Numbered from the stretch's first letter, positions 1-6,971 are shown. The stretch is 20,026 bases of DNA from an uncultured Lachnospiraceae bacterium (GCA_934402055.1 CAKRTC010000034.1:1-20026); one strand, 5' to 3'. Numbers and translations are program-made. The notes: generated by a model not told the origin, from the sequence alone.

Positions 1-56
1 GTTAGAGCATCTGACTGTTAATCAGGGGGTCCCAGGTTCAAGTCCTGGTTGGGGCG
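1..56 (+). tRNA. tRNA-Asn(GTT), 3' part
   Basis: The window opens inside a tRNA. The anticodon arm carries the GTT anticodon (ctgactgttaatcag). The T arm is CCAGG-TTCAAGT-CCTGG at 32-48, followed by the 3' acceptor strand TTGGGGC (49-55) and discriminator G at 56. CCA is not encoded. The 5' acceptor strand and most of the D arm lie before the window. Its terminator follows at 92-128. Confidence 0.95.
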
Positions 57-91
57 CTTGATTAACATGAATATAAATGAGAAGTCTTAAG

Positions 92-128
92 AGAGTCGTA
101 CATCGATAAAGTGTATGGCTCTTTTTTT
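92..128 (+). terminator. Intrinsic terminator after tRNA-Asn
   Basis: The 10-bp stem pairs AGAGTCGTAC (92-101) with GTATGGCTCT (113-122), with two G-U wobbles and an 11-nt loop. It is followed by seven T residues (123-128 and the preceding stem T). This is a normal rho-independent terminator for the tRNA transcript. Confidence 0.85.
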
Positions 129-218
129 AGCGCATAAACGGAATCGGGAACACGAGGATGAGCAAGTTTACTTGCAGTCATCCTCATGTTTTTGATTGCG
201 TAACGGAAATGAGCACAA
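129..218 (+). repeat. 90-bp hairpin repeat, copy 1
   Basis: This segment aligns without gaps to 2891-2980 over 90 positions, with about 22 mismatches by my hand count (roughly 76% identity). Conserved islands include ATAAACGG, GAGGATGAGCAA, CTCATG, TTTTGAT and ACGGAAATG. Internally GAGGATGA (154-161) pairs with TCATCCTC (178-185), and GCAAG pairs with CTTGC inside it, giving a 13-bp hairpin. Both copies begin immediately after a terminator and have the same orientation, flanking the metal export operon. No coding potential is evident. The family is not one I recognise. Confidence 0.75.
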
Positions 219-282
219 AGTGCCGATAGGCACGGGTGCGAATTTCCGGAGGATTGCGAGAGTACGAAGTACGAAGCAATCC
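204..282. other. Two adjacent long hairpins upstream of the metal operon
   Basis: The first hairpin nests CGGAAAT (204-210) with ATTTCCG (242-248), GCAC (213-216) with GTGC (236-239), and GTGCC (220-224) with GGCAC (229-233) around a GATA loop. The second pairs GGATTGC (251-257) with GCAATCC (276-282). The tract lies between repeat copy 1 and the promoter at 314, so it is not in the operon's 5' UTR. It is probably an intergenic repeat or a small structured RNA. The rest of the 57-397 gap holds only the terminator, repeat, promoter and operator listed separately. Confidence 0.5.
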
Positions 283-313
283 GTATTATGCGCTAATACT
301 TGTTATTTCTATA

Positions 314-341
314 TTGACAGAAACAAAAAAAGTGATAATAT
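314..341 (+). promoter_or_regulatory. Promoter of the metal export operon
   Basis: The -35 is TTGACA (314-319, exact consensus). The -10 lies within GATAATAT (334-341): TAATAT with a 16-nt spacer, or the better-matching GATAAT preceded by TG with a 14-nt spacer. The ArsR-type dyad at 353-368 lies just downstream, over the likely transcription start. Confidence 0.7.
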
Positions 342-352
342 AGAACTAACAA

Positions 353-368
353 TTGAACACTTGTTCAA
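353..368. promoter_or_regulatory. ArsR/SmtB-type operator dyad
   Basis: TTGAACA (353-359) and TGTTCAA (362-368) form a perfect 7-bp inverted repeat with a 2-nt spacer. This resembles the TGAACA...TGTTCA dyads known for SmtB/CzrA-family repressors. It sits between the -10 and the ribosome binding site of the first gene, and an ArsR regulator is the last gene of the same operon. Autorepression relieved by zinc is therefore the likely mode (inference). Confidence 0.75.
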
Positions 369-397
369 ACGTATTTCTATATTAAGGAGATATTACC

Positions 398-616
398 ATG
401 AAGAAGAGCTATAAGATCGACGTTGATTGTGCAAATTGTGCAAACAAGATGGAGAATGCTGCCAAGAATACGGCAGGTGTTAAGGATTGTGTTGTCAATT
501 TCATGACACTTAAGATGAATGTTGAGTTTGAGGACGGAGCAGATGCAAAGTCTGTTATGGAAGACGTTCTCAGCAACTGTAAGAAGGTTGAAAGCGATTG
601 CGAGATCTTCTTCTGA
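398..616 (+). CDS. HMA-domain heavy-metal-binding protein (detached ATPase N-domain)
   Basis: This 72-residue protein is a single heavy-metal-associated (HMA) domain that should bind a soft divalent metal and hand it to the adjacent ATPase in the cytoplasm. The metal loop is DCANCA with C11 and C14. That form is typical of the N-terminal domains of CadA/ZntA Zn/Cd/Pb ATPases, whereas copper chaperones carry GMxCxxC. The start at 398 is set by AAGGAGA (384-390) with 7-nt spacing. It is the first gene of the operon, and the ATPase gene begins 17 nt after its stop. That ATPase has no HMA domain of its own, so this looks like the N-domain encoded as a free polypeptide. The alternative is a general zinc chaperone. 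The family call is firm; metal specificity is inferred from the neighbours. Confidence 0.88.
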   Translation: MKKSYKIDVDCANCANKMENAAKNTAGVKDCVVNFMTLKMNVEFEDGADAKSVMEDVLSNCKKVESDCEIFF

Positions 617-632
617 TTTGTGAGGCTTATTA

Positions 633-2501
633 ATGAATAAGAAACATAAAAAAGTGCTGTATCGCATAATAGTGTCGGCACTTATCATGATAATACTGCA
701 TTTTGTCGATATAGATAACGCTGTCTTTAGATTCGTTTTCTATATGATACCGTATTTTATCATAGGATATGATGTTCTTAAGAAGGCTGTTTATGGTTTA
801 AAATCACTGCAGCCATGTGATGAGAACTTTCTTATGGCTGTGGCTACTGTTGGTGCCATTGCTCTCGGAGAGTATTCGGAAGGCGTTTCGGTTATGCTTT
901 TCTATCAGATAGGAGAGTTGTTCCAGAGCTATGCCGTTGGCAAGAGCCGTAGGAATATAAGCGAGCTTATGGATATCTGTCCGGATCATGCATTTATAGA
1001 GGGTGAGAACGGAGAGCTGGAGAGTGTAGATCCGGATGAGGTCGAAGTCGGCAGTATTATCGTAGTAAGACCCGGAGAAAAGATACCTATCGACGGTGTA
1101 GTGGAGGAAGGTACAAGCTCACTTGATACAAGTGCATTGACAGGAGAGAGCGTTCCTAGAGATATTAAGGCCGGAGATAAAGTGCAGAGCGGCTGCATCA
1201 ATATGTCGGGTATACTTAAGATCCGTACAGAAAAGGAATTCGGTGAATCGACCGCATCCAAGATACTTGAGCTTGTGGAAAATGCGAGCTCCAAGAAATC
1301 TCGTTCGGAAAATTTTATATCCAAATTCGCAAGAGTATATACCCCTACAGTATGCATACTGGCGTTGTTATTGGCAATTGCCGTTCCGCTCTTCAATATG
1401 CTTATCGGTAATCAGGCCGCATGGGGAACCTGGGTATACAGGGCACTTACCTTCCTTGTTATCAGCTGTCCGTGTGCGCTTGTTATAAGCATACCGCTGA
1501 CATTCTTTGCAGGTATCGGCGGAGCAAGCAATGTCGGAGTGCTGGTAAAGGGCTCTGTCTATCTTGAGGGACTCGCAGATGTTAAAAATGTTGTATGCGA
1601 TAAGACCGGAACTTTGACAGAAGGTGTATTTGAGGTTACGGACATTATCGAAGGAAGTCTGAATAAGGATAGGCTGCTCGAGCTTGCCGCTTACGCAGAG
1701 AGCTATTCGACTCATCCTATCAGTATAAGTATCAGAAAGGCTTACGGAGCCGAAATTGACAACGGCAGAGTTTCCGATGTCAGAGAGATGAGCGGTCACG
1801 GAATTGAAGCAAATGTTGACGGAGTCAGGCTTGCGGTCGGTAATGCCAAGCTTATGGATGAGATGGGCATAAGCTATACACGAACCGACAGGCCGGGAAC
1901 CGCAGTGTATGTTGCGGCAGACGGAGCATTTGCAGGATGCATACTTATATCCGACAGGATCAAGAAGACTTCTGCCAAGGCTGTCAAGGAGCTTAAGGCC
2001 CTCGGTATAAGGACGGTAATGCTTACCGGAGATGTTAAGAATACAGCGGATTCGGTTGCAAAGGAGCTGGGACTTGATGAGGTATACAGTGAGCTTCTTC
2101 CGGGAGACAAGGTAACTAAGATAGAAGAAATTATCGCAAAGCAGGGAAAAGGTGCGAGAACGGCATTTACAGGAGACGGAATAAATGACGCGCCCGTTCT
2201 CTCACGTGCCGATATAGGTATAGCTATGGGAGCTCTCGGTTCCGACGCTGCTATAGAAGCAGCCGATATAGTGCTCATGGATGACGATCCGATCAAGATA
2301 CCTAAGGCAATAAGGATAGCCAGAAAATGTATGCATATAGTATATGAGAATATCTATTTTGCGATAGGAATCAAAGTCCTCTGCCTTATACTCGGTGCTG
2401 TCGGAATAGCCAATATGTGGGCGGCTATATTTGCAGATGTAGGAGTTATGGTGATAGCTGTGCTTAATGCCATCAGAGCATTATATGTTAAAAAGCTTTG
2501 A
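633..2501 (+). CDS. PIB-type P-ATPase, Zn(II)/Cd(II)/Pb(II) exporter
   Basis: This membrane ATPase of 622 residues should expel zinc, cadmium or lead using ATP. All family motifs are present: actuator TGES at 170-173, the membrane CPC motif at 279-281, the phosphorylation site DKTGT with D323, the HP dipeptide at 361-362 of the nucleotide domain, and the hinge TGDGINDAP from 514. Near the C-terminus, K581 and D602 sit where the PIB-2 subgroup carries its conserved Lys and Asp, pointing to divalent Zn/Cd/Pb rather than Cu(I). The N-terminus begins almost directly with membrane helices and lacks an HMA domain, which is supplied by the preceding small gene. The stop codon lies just before the regulator gene. 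CadA and ZntA are the nearest named relatives; which metal is physiological cannot be told from sequence. Confidence 0.93.
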   Translation: MNKKHKKVLYRIIVSALIMIILHFVDIDNAVFRFVFYMIPYFIIGYDVLKKAVYGLKSLQPCDENFLMAVATVGAIALGEYSEGVSVMLFYQIGELFQSYAVGKSRRNISELMDICPDHAFIEGENGELESVDPDEVEVGSIIVVRPGEKIPIDGVVEEGTSSLDTSALTGESVPRDIKAGDKVQSGCINMSGILKIRTEKEFGESTASKILELVENASSKKSRSENFISKFARVYTPTVCILALLLAIAVPLFNMLIGNQAAWGTWVYRALTFLVISCPCALVISIPLTFFAGIGGASNVGVLVKGSVYLEGLADVKNVVCDKTGTLTEGVFEVTDIIEGSLNKDRLLELAAYAESYSTHPISISIRKAYGAEIDNGRVSDVREMSGHGIEANVDGVRLAVGNAKLMDEMGISYTRTDRPGTAVYVAADGAFAGCILISDRIKKTSAKAVKELKALGIRTVMLTGDVKNTADSVAKELGLDEVYSELLPGDKVTKIEEIIAKQGKGARTAFTGDGINDAPVLSRADIGIAMGALGSDAAIEAADIVLMDDDPIKIPKAIRIARKCMHIVYENIYFAIGIKVLCLILGAVGIANMWAAIFADVGVMVIAVLNAIRALYVKKL

Positions 2502-2524
2502 ATAGTACGGACAGGTGGCTCGTA

Positions 2525-2833
2525 ATGAAAGAAATGAATCGAAGCGTAAGCGAAACAGAGCTCTATGATATAGCCGAGTTATTTAAAATATTCGGCGACT
2601 CCACGAGGATCAGGATATTGTTTGAGCTTTTCCGGCGTGACGAAGTAAGTGTAGGAGATATTGCAGAGGATCTGGATATGACGGTCTCGGCAATATCTCA
2701 TCAACTAAGGATACTAAAATCCTCCAAGCTTATCAAGAGCCGAAGGGAAGGCAAGCAGGCATTGTATTCACTCGATGACGATCATGTGCGTACTATCATA
2801 GAATGCGGTATGGAGCATATAGAAGAAAAATAA
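2525..2833 (+). CDS. ArsR/SmtB-family zinc-responsive repressor
   Basis: This 102-residue winged-helix dimeric repressor has the ArsR core, with FGDSTRIRIL at the start of the fold and the recognition helix around TVSAISHQLRIL. The C-terminal helix carries D85-x-H87 and H98-x2-E101, exactly the spacing of the SmtB/CzrA alpha-5 zinc site. The CxC of CadC-type alpha-3 sites is absent (SVGD in its place). That argues for Zn(II)/Co(II) sensing rather than Cd/Pb sensing. I chose ATG 2525 because AGGTGG (2513-2518) precedes it at 6 nt. A TTG at 2498 is in frame and overlaps the ATPase stop but has no good ribosome binding site. It probably binds the dyad at 353-368. Confidence 0.9.
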   Translation: MKEMNRSVSETELYDIAELFKIFGDSTRIRILFELFRRDEVSVGDIAEDLDMTVSAISHQLRILKSSKLIKSRREGKQALYSLDDDHVRTIIECGMEHIEEK

Positions 2834-2846
2834 GAAATTAAAGGAA

Positions 2847-2889
2847 AGGGCGTGTGAAGAATGAAAGTTCATTTTCACACGCCCTCTTT
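2847..2889 (+). terminator. Terminator of the metal export operon
   Basis: AGGGCGTGTGAA (2847-2858) pairs perfectly with TTCACACGCCCT (2874-2885), a 12-bp GC-rich stem. The loop can itself pair (ATGAA/TTCAT), and a short CTTT tract follows. The T tract is weak, but the stem is strong and correctly placed 13 nt after the stop. It may also stop minus-strand transcription of the convergent ABC operon. Confidence 0.8.
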
Positions 2890-2890
2890 C

Positions 2891-2980
2891 AGAGTATAAA
2901 CGGTATCGTAACCATGAGGATGAGCAAATTCATTTACAATAAGTCTCATGGTTTTGATATTGTGACGGAAATGCTCACAA
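2891..2980 (+). repeat. 90-bp hairpin repeat, copy 2
   Basis: This is a gapless partner of 129-218. Its hairpin pairs AACCATGAG (2910-2918) with CTCATGGTT (2945-2953), 9 bp. The same outer stem in copy 1 has one mismatch, so the hairpin is broadly preserved while the sequence has drifted. The last 6 nt overlap the end of the DUF1847 gene, including its TGA stop (complement of 2975-2977). Confidence 0.75.
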
Positions 2981-3634
2981 TCCCAAATCCTTAAAGCGTG
3001 AGTACATTGACTGCACACCATACAATGCGGCCACCGGATTATGCTGAAGCACGCGGTCCTTGACTATCATTACGGTTGTAGGAACCTTGCTGTGGCGAAG
3101 GAACAGTGTATCGTGTCCTACACATAGACCGATCACAATGTTGAAATCACAGCCATGTGCCGCAAGCGTCTTGGCCTGCATGATCGGATTGCACATTGAC
3201 TCGTGTCCGCAGCCTTTATTGAGCTTTTTTTCATTAGGTACACCGATCTCGGTTTTGTCCTGTGCGCCGACCTTGCAGCCTACCGTGAAATACGCTATAC
3301 CTTCCGCTTTAAGAATGCGTGAGAATATAGATGCTTCACGCATTAAACCGACGCAGGAAGCAATGCCTATCTTCTTGTAGCCCATACGCTTTATGAACTC
3401 TATTGTTTCCTCAACTCGTGTCAGACGGCCGTAAAACTCGCCTTCAATACATGCGGATGTACGTGCGATAAGCCCCTGCTCAGGATCATTTCTATATATA
3501 TCAAGAGTTTCCTGAAGTAATTCCTTGTCTGCATTTGTAGTCAGGCAGAACGGAGGATATTGATCCTCATTTGCTGTTCGGCAGCCGAGTCTGCTGCAAT
3601 CTGAGCAGCTGTGTGTACATTTTTTTTCGGACAT
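2975..3634 (-). CDS. DUF1847 Cys-rich putative metal-binding protein
   Basis: The protein has 219 residues and no signal peptide. The N-terminus has a dense cysteine set (C6, C10, C13, C18) followed by a PPFC motif. Later come TSACIEGEFYG, IGIASCVGL, KGCGHESMCNP and IVIGLCVGHDTLF. I recognise this pattern as the DUF1847 family of uncharacterised Cys-rich proteins, presumed metal-binding. The function is unknown. It is the last gene of the ABC importer operon, 27 nt after the binding-protein stop, with a GGGAGG site 9-10 nt before the ATG. Its placement suggests a role in handling the imported compound or in sulfur or metal homeostasis (inference). DUF1847 genes may simply be co-transported, so no catalytic role should be assumed. 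Confidence 0.8.
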   Translation of the reverse strand: MSEKKCTHSCSDCSRLGCRTANEDQYPPFCLTTNADKELLQETLDIYRNDPEQGLIARTSACIEGEFYGRLTRVEETIEFIKRMGYKKIGIASCVGLMREASIFSRILKAEGIAYFTVGCKVGAQDKTEIGVPNEKKLNKGCGHESMCNPIMQAKTLAAHGCDFNIVIGLCVGHDTLFLRHSKVPTTVMIVKDRVLQHNPVAALYGVQSMYSRFKDLGL

Positions 3635-3661
3635 TATTTTTTCCTCCCTCTTATATTGATG

Positions 3662-4969
3662 TTATGCGGCAGATACAGTGTCCTGTGACGGAGTATCCTG
3701 AGCCTTGTTATTAGGGATAGGTCTGACTATTTTTCCGCTGCAGCAATCGTCCTCTGCTTCAGCTGTTGTTGGACTGAAGCTTACGGCAGAACCGCTTGCC
3801 GGTTCGGATGCGGTCTCTGTCACTGACTCTGCGGCAGTTTCTGTTGCGGTCTCCGTAGAGTCTTCTGCGCCATCTGCAGCAGTTTCGGTCTCCGGTGAGT
3901 CCGGAACATCATCAAAAAAGATATATGCATTATCTGCAAACTTAGCGGCATCTGTGCCCTCCTTGAGGACACCGATCTTTGTAAGCTCTTCGGCATTCAG
4001 CTTGAGTGCATCGTAGCCGCCCTGAACAGAGGGCTTGTAGTTGTAGGTCTTGAGGAGCTCTGCACAGAAATCCACATCACCTGAGATATACTGCTTTTCT
4101 GTAATGATCTTGGCAGTCTCATCCGGATTATTCTGTACCCACTGTGAAGCCTTCTGTACCGCACGTGTAAATGCTGCGGCAGCCTCAGGGTTTTCGGAAG
4201 CAAGCTTGTTTGTTACAAATGCATCGCAGCAATACTCATCCTTATACACAGGATCACTTGCGGTGTCAATAAGCGGTACGAGACCGTATTGTTCTTCTGC
4301 AATTGAAGCAGCCGGATCGCCGAGACCGATTGCATCTACAGCACCGTTTTCCAGAGCCTGCGCAAGATCATTGCGTGAGTAAACAGAAAATTCAACCTCC
4401 ATATTCTGTTCGGTCACTCCGATTCCAACTGAGCTTAACGAACGCTTTGCAATGACTGTTGCGGCATCTGCAAGACCCGGTACGCCAATCTTTTTACCCT
4501 TGAGGTCTTCAATGCTCTTGATATCGCTGTCACCGGGAACAAGCAGCTTAATGCAGCCCGTGTGAATGCCGGTGGTAAATTTGATAGGAAGACCGTTTTC
4601 AATCGGCTGGAGCAGTTTGCCTACAAGACCCATACCTACGTCGACCTGGTTTGCGCCTATAGCCTCGGAAACATGCGCCGCATCAATAGTTACCTGCTCG
4701 ATATCCAGTCCTTCTTCCTCAAAATATCCATTCTCAATAGCTATGTACATAGGTGCGGCACAGAGCGAAGGAGAGTAGATAAGACGCAGATGCGTCTTGT
4801 CGGAATCGTCTGAAGCATCCGATGCAACAGAAGAAGCCGAGTCTGAGGATTTTGATGTTGCGGAAGACGTTGTATCGGCGCCGGACCCGCCACAGGCAGA
4901 GAGTGAAAATACAAAAGCAGCTGCGAGAAGTCCGCTTGTTGCTCTAAGTAAAATATTGTTCTTTTTCAT
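3662..4969 (-). CDS. SsuA/NMT1-like ABC substrate-binding lipoprotein with acidic tail
   Basis: This 435-residue extracellular lipoprotein captures the substrate for the adjacent importer. Residues 1-26 are a lipoprotein signal peptide with the lipobox LSAC and lipidated C26. After a Ser/Asp-rich linker, residues 60-350 show the NMT1/SsuA-type fold, including APMYIAIENGYFEEEGLDIE near the start of the mature domain and IEDLKGKKIGVPG in the hinge region. Relatives bind sulfonates, taurine, nitrate or thiamine precursors. The sulfur-related surroundings favour a sulfur compound. Two oddities stand out. There are several cysteines in an exported protein (including a CC pair in DEYCCDAF). There is also a 79-residue low-complexity Glu/Thr/Ala/Ser tail (about 357-435) carrying another CC (DDCCSG), which normal family members lack. 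An AAAGGA site precedes the ATG. Confidence 0.85.
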   Translation of the reverse strand: MKKNNILLRATSGLLAAAFVFSLSACGGSGADTTSSATSKSSDSASSVASDASDDSDKTHLRLIYSPSLCAAPMYIAIENGYFEEEGLDIEQVTIDAAHVSEAIGANQVDVGMGLVGKLLQPIENGLPIKFTTGIHTGCIKLLVPGDSDIKSIEDLKGKKIGVPGLADAATVIAKRSLSSVGIGVTEQNMEVEFSVYSRNDLAQALENGAVDAIGLGDPAASIAEEQYGLVPLIDTASDPVYKDEYCCDAFVTNKLASENPEAAAAFTRAVQKASQWVQNNPDETAKIITEKQYISGDVDFCAELLKTYNYKPSVQGGYDALKLNAEELTKIGVLKEGTDAAKFADNAYIFFDDVPDSPETETAADGAEDSTETATETAAESVTETASEPASGSAVSFSPTTAEAEDDCCSGKIVRPIPNNKAQDTPSQDTVSAA

Positions 4970-5025
4970 TGGTTTTCATCCTTTCAATGTATATCGTGAA
5001 ATGAAGTTCAGCTTTTCATATAAGC

Positions 5026-5805
5026 TTAGATGTAGTAGCTCGGTTCCTTGATGGTGCCGCCGTAATGCAGTTTTCGCAGGATCTCTGCACGATAATGCAG
5101 AAAATCTTCGGAGCTTCGTGCTCTCGGGCGTGAGAGCTTTATATCAAGTATGCCGGTGATGCGACCGGGACGAGGTGTCATAACAACGACCTTATCGGAG
5201 AGATATACGGCTTCGTCTACGTCATGCGTTACCATGATGGCAGTCATTCCGGTTTCTTTCCAGATACGCAGTATTTCATCCTGCATGTTCATACGGGTAA
5301 AGGCATCAAGTGCTCCGAGCGGTTCATCAAGCAGCAGAACCTTGGGCTTTCCGACCAAAGCTCTTGCCAGAGAGGCACGCTGACACATTCCGCCGGAAAG
5401 CTGATGCGGATATGAGTGCTCGAAGCCTTTTAGACCGACCATATCGATAAATTCGCCTACACGATCTTTTTCCTGTTTGTAAATGCCGCGTGCACGCAGG
5501 CCGAATGCGATATTGTCATAAATAGACAACCATGGGAACAGAGTATGTTCCTGAAACATAAAACCACGGTCGGCACCAGGGGCTGTTATAGGAGTGCCGT
5601 CGAGGCTAAGACTGCCGCTGTCCATAGTAATAAGACCGGAAATCATACGAAGCAGCGTACTTTTGCCGCAGCCGGAAGGACCGATAAGAGATACAAACGA
5701 TCCTGAGGGAATATCAAGCGTAACATTATCCAGTGCTGTGATGTGCTCTCCGTTAGGATTGACAAAATGTTTGGATACGTCTGAAATTGAAATATTTCCT
5801 ACCAT
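5026..5805 (-). CDS. ABC importer ATPase, SsuB/TauB-like
   Basis: This 259-residue cytoplasmic ATPase powers the importer. Walker A is GPSGCGKST (about 42-50), the Q-loop region reads FMFQEHTLFPWLS, the signature is LSGGMCQR, Walker B is VLLLDEPLGALD, and the H-loop is MVTHDVDEA. The LSGGM signature and the MTPRPGRI segment after the H-loop are typical of the nitrate/sulfonate/taurine (TauB/SsuB) subfamily. The Cys in LSGGMCQR replaces the usual Arg. The gene overlaps the end of the permease gene by 7 nt, and an AAGGAG site lies about 8 nt before its ATG, indicating tight co-translation. The substrate cannot be read from the ATPase alone. Confidence 0.92.
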   Translation of the reverse strand: MVGNISISDVSKHFVNPNGEHITALDNVTLDIPSGSFVSLIGPSGCGKSTLLRMISGLITMDSGSLSLDGTPITAPGADRGFMFQEHTLFPWLSIYDNIAFGLRARGIYKQEKDRVGEFIDMVGLKGFEHSYPHQLSGGMCQRASLARALVGKPKVLLLDEPLGALDAFTRMNMQDEILRIWKETGMTAIMVTHDVDEAVYLSDKVVVMTPRPGRITGILDIKLSRPRARSSEDFLHYRAEILRKLHYGGTIKEPSYYI

Positions 5806-6746
5806 TTAATAACTCCTTTCTGCCATGAGAGAACGTGATCACGCAGCTTGAACAGCAGTGTTATAAGTATGAAGAAGCTTACTGCTATTATGATCAGTCC
5901 TGCATATACATTGGCATACGCCATCATTTCCTTCTGCCAGTTGATGTACCAGCCGATACCGTATTTGGCCCCGAGCATCTCGGCTGTAACAAGTGTGATG
6001 AATGATGCACAGGTACCGTTAAACAGACCGAGGAACATATGAGGCATGGCAGCAGGTATGCCGACCTTGGTAATTCGATAAAAGCTGTCTGCACCAAGCG
6101 TTGAGGATACCTCAAAGTATGAATTTGGGATGGAAGCAATACCGCTGCTTGTGAGTACCGTAGTCGGGAACCATACAGCCAGAGCTATAAGAAAGGCACT
6201 GGCAGATACGGCATTCGGGAAGGCAATGAGCACAAGAGGTATCCATGCTGTAGACGGAATCGGACCGAGCACTCGAACCAATGGCTGAACCCAGTATGCA
6301 AAGGTCTTGTTAAAACCTATGCCTATACCGGTAAGCATGCCGACTATCGCTCCGCCAAGCCAGCCTAGGATCAGCAGACGTGCTGAATATGCAAGACATT
6401 TTGCAAGGAATGCGCTGTCTTCAACCAGGACTCCGAACACACGGTCAAGTGATGGAAAGTACAGTACAGGAAGGATAGCAAATTTGGCTGTCAGCAGGTT
6501 AATGATATTAAGCACCAACACGGCACCGGCATAGAATAATGCACTGTATGAAAGCTTATCGCGTACCTTTTTATCGCTGAAGGATATAAGCAGAGCAGCA
6601 GCATATACGGCTAAAGCTATGAGCAGCGCCCATGTAAAGTAGGAATGTGCTGCGACAGGATGCTGCTCGGAATCAGGCAGCAGGGTATCGCAGGCAAGCG
6701 CTGCCAGAATAGAGAGGATCGGCAGTGATTTGATAAAATGCTTCAC
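5799..6746 (-). CDS. ABC importer permease, SsuC/TauC-like
   Basis: This membrane protein of about 315 residues forms the translocation path. The C-terminal half has the BPD_transp_1 fold with the EAA-type loop around EVSSTLGADSFYRITKVGIPAA. An extra hydrophobic N-terminal stretch (two or more helices) makes it longer than the usual 250-270 residues. I set the start at GTG 6746 because AAGGAG (6756-6761) precedes it at 9 nt and the reading frame begins VKHFIKS. The frame stays open upstream to 7058, but that would run through the attenuator terminator, the leader peptide and the promoter, so the longer version is not credible. It is the first structural gene after the Cys/Met leader and is controlled by it (inference). 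Confidence 0.9.
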   Translation of the reverse strand: MKHFIKSLPILSILAALACDTLLPDSEQHPVAAHSYFTWALLIALAVYAAALLISFSDKKVRDKLSYSALFYAGAVLVLNIINLLTAKFAILPVLYFPSLDRVFGVLVEDSAFLAKCLAYSARLLILGWLGGAIVGMLTGIGIGFNKTFAYWVQPLVRVLGPIPSTAWIPLVLIAFPNAVSASAFLIALAVWFPTTVLTSSGIASIPNSYFEVSSTLGADSFYRITKVGIPAAMPHMFLGLFNGTCASFITLVTAEMLGAKYGIGWYINWQKEMMAYANVYAGLIIIAVSFFILITLLFKLRDHVLSWQKGVIKW

Positions 6747-6766
6747 TAGAGAGAACTCCTTTCGAC

Positions 6767-6797
6767 AAAAAAAGGCGGAAAGCATATGCTCTCCGCC
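6767..6797 (-). terminator. Attenuator terminator before the ABC importer operon
   Basis: On the minus strand GGCGGAGAGC (6797-6788) pairs with GCTTTCCGCC (6783-6774), 10 bp with one G-U pair and an ATAT loop. Seven T residues follow (6773-6767). It sits 17 nt after the leader peptide stop and 20 nt before the permease GTG, so it lies inside the operon leader rather than at the end of a gene. That is where an attenuator belongs. Segment 6794-6782 can alternatively pair with 6854-6842 inside the leader ORF. Confidence 0.85.
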
Positions 6798-6814
6798 AAA
6801 CCGGTTTATGCGCA

Positions 6815-6919
6815 TTATACGCATACTCGCCGGGCTACCTTGGAACGCATACACGGGTATAAATGTAGGTACATATACATACACATACAGCAATGATTCA
6901 TACAGTACATTCGTCTCAT
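6815..6919 (-). CDS. Cys/Met-rich leader peptide (34 residues)
   Basis: This is a short ORF, below usual annotation length. An excellent ribosome binding site (AAAAGGAGG) ends 7 nt before ATG 6919, and it stops at TAA 6817-6815. The peptide begins MRRMYCMNHCCMCMYMYL and contains 6 Cys and 7 Met in 34 residues, with Cys at 6, 10, 11, 13, 23 and 33. It lies between a consensus promoter (7000-6972) and a terminator hairpin (6797-6767) directly upstream of a probable sulfur-compound importer. I infer that ribosome stalling at Cys (or Met) codons during starvation prevents terminator formation, as in classical amino-acid attenuators. The peptide itself need not have a function. Confidence 0.8.
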   Translation of the reverse strand: MRRMYCMNHCCMCMYMYLHLYPCMRSKVARRVCV

Positions 6920-6971
6920 GTCGGTTCCTCCTTTTAAAACATACAAATCCTATCGGATTAAAGTGATTGCA

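Noticed and set aside
196..414. 72-codon frame over the hairpin tract before the HMA gene
   Set aside because: It lies in structured repeat DNA, spans the promoter and operator, and has no ribosome binding site or family resemblance.
2498..2524. TTG start for the ArsR gene overlapping the ATPase stop
   Set aside because: No ribosome binding site; ATG 2525 has AGGTGG 6 nt upstream and gives a normal ArsR length.
1..2980. Genomic island inserted at the tRNA-Asn 3' end
   Set aside because: No integrase and no second copy of the tRNA 3' end is visible in the window.
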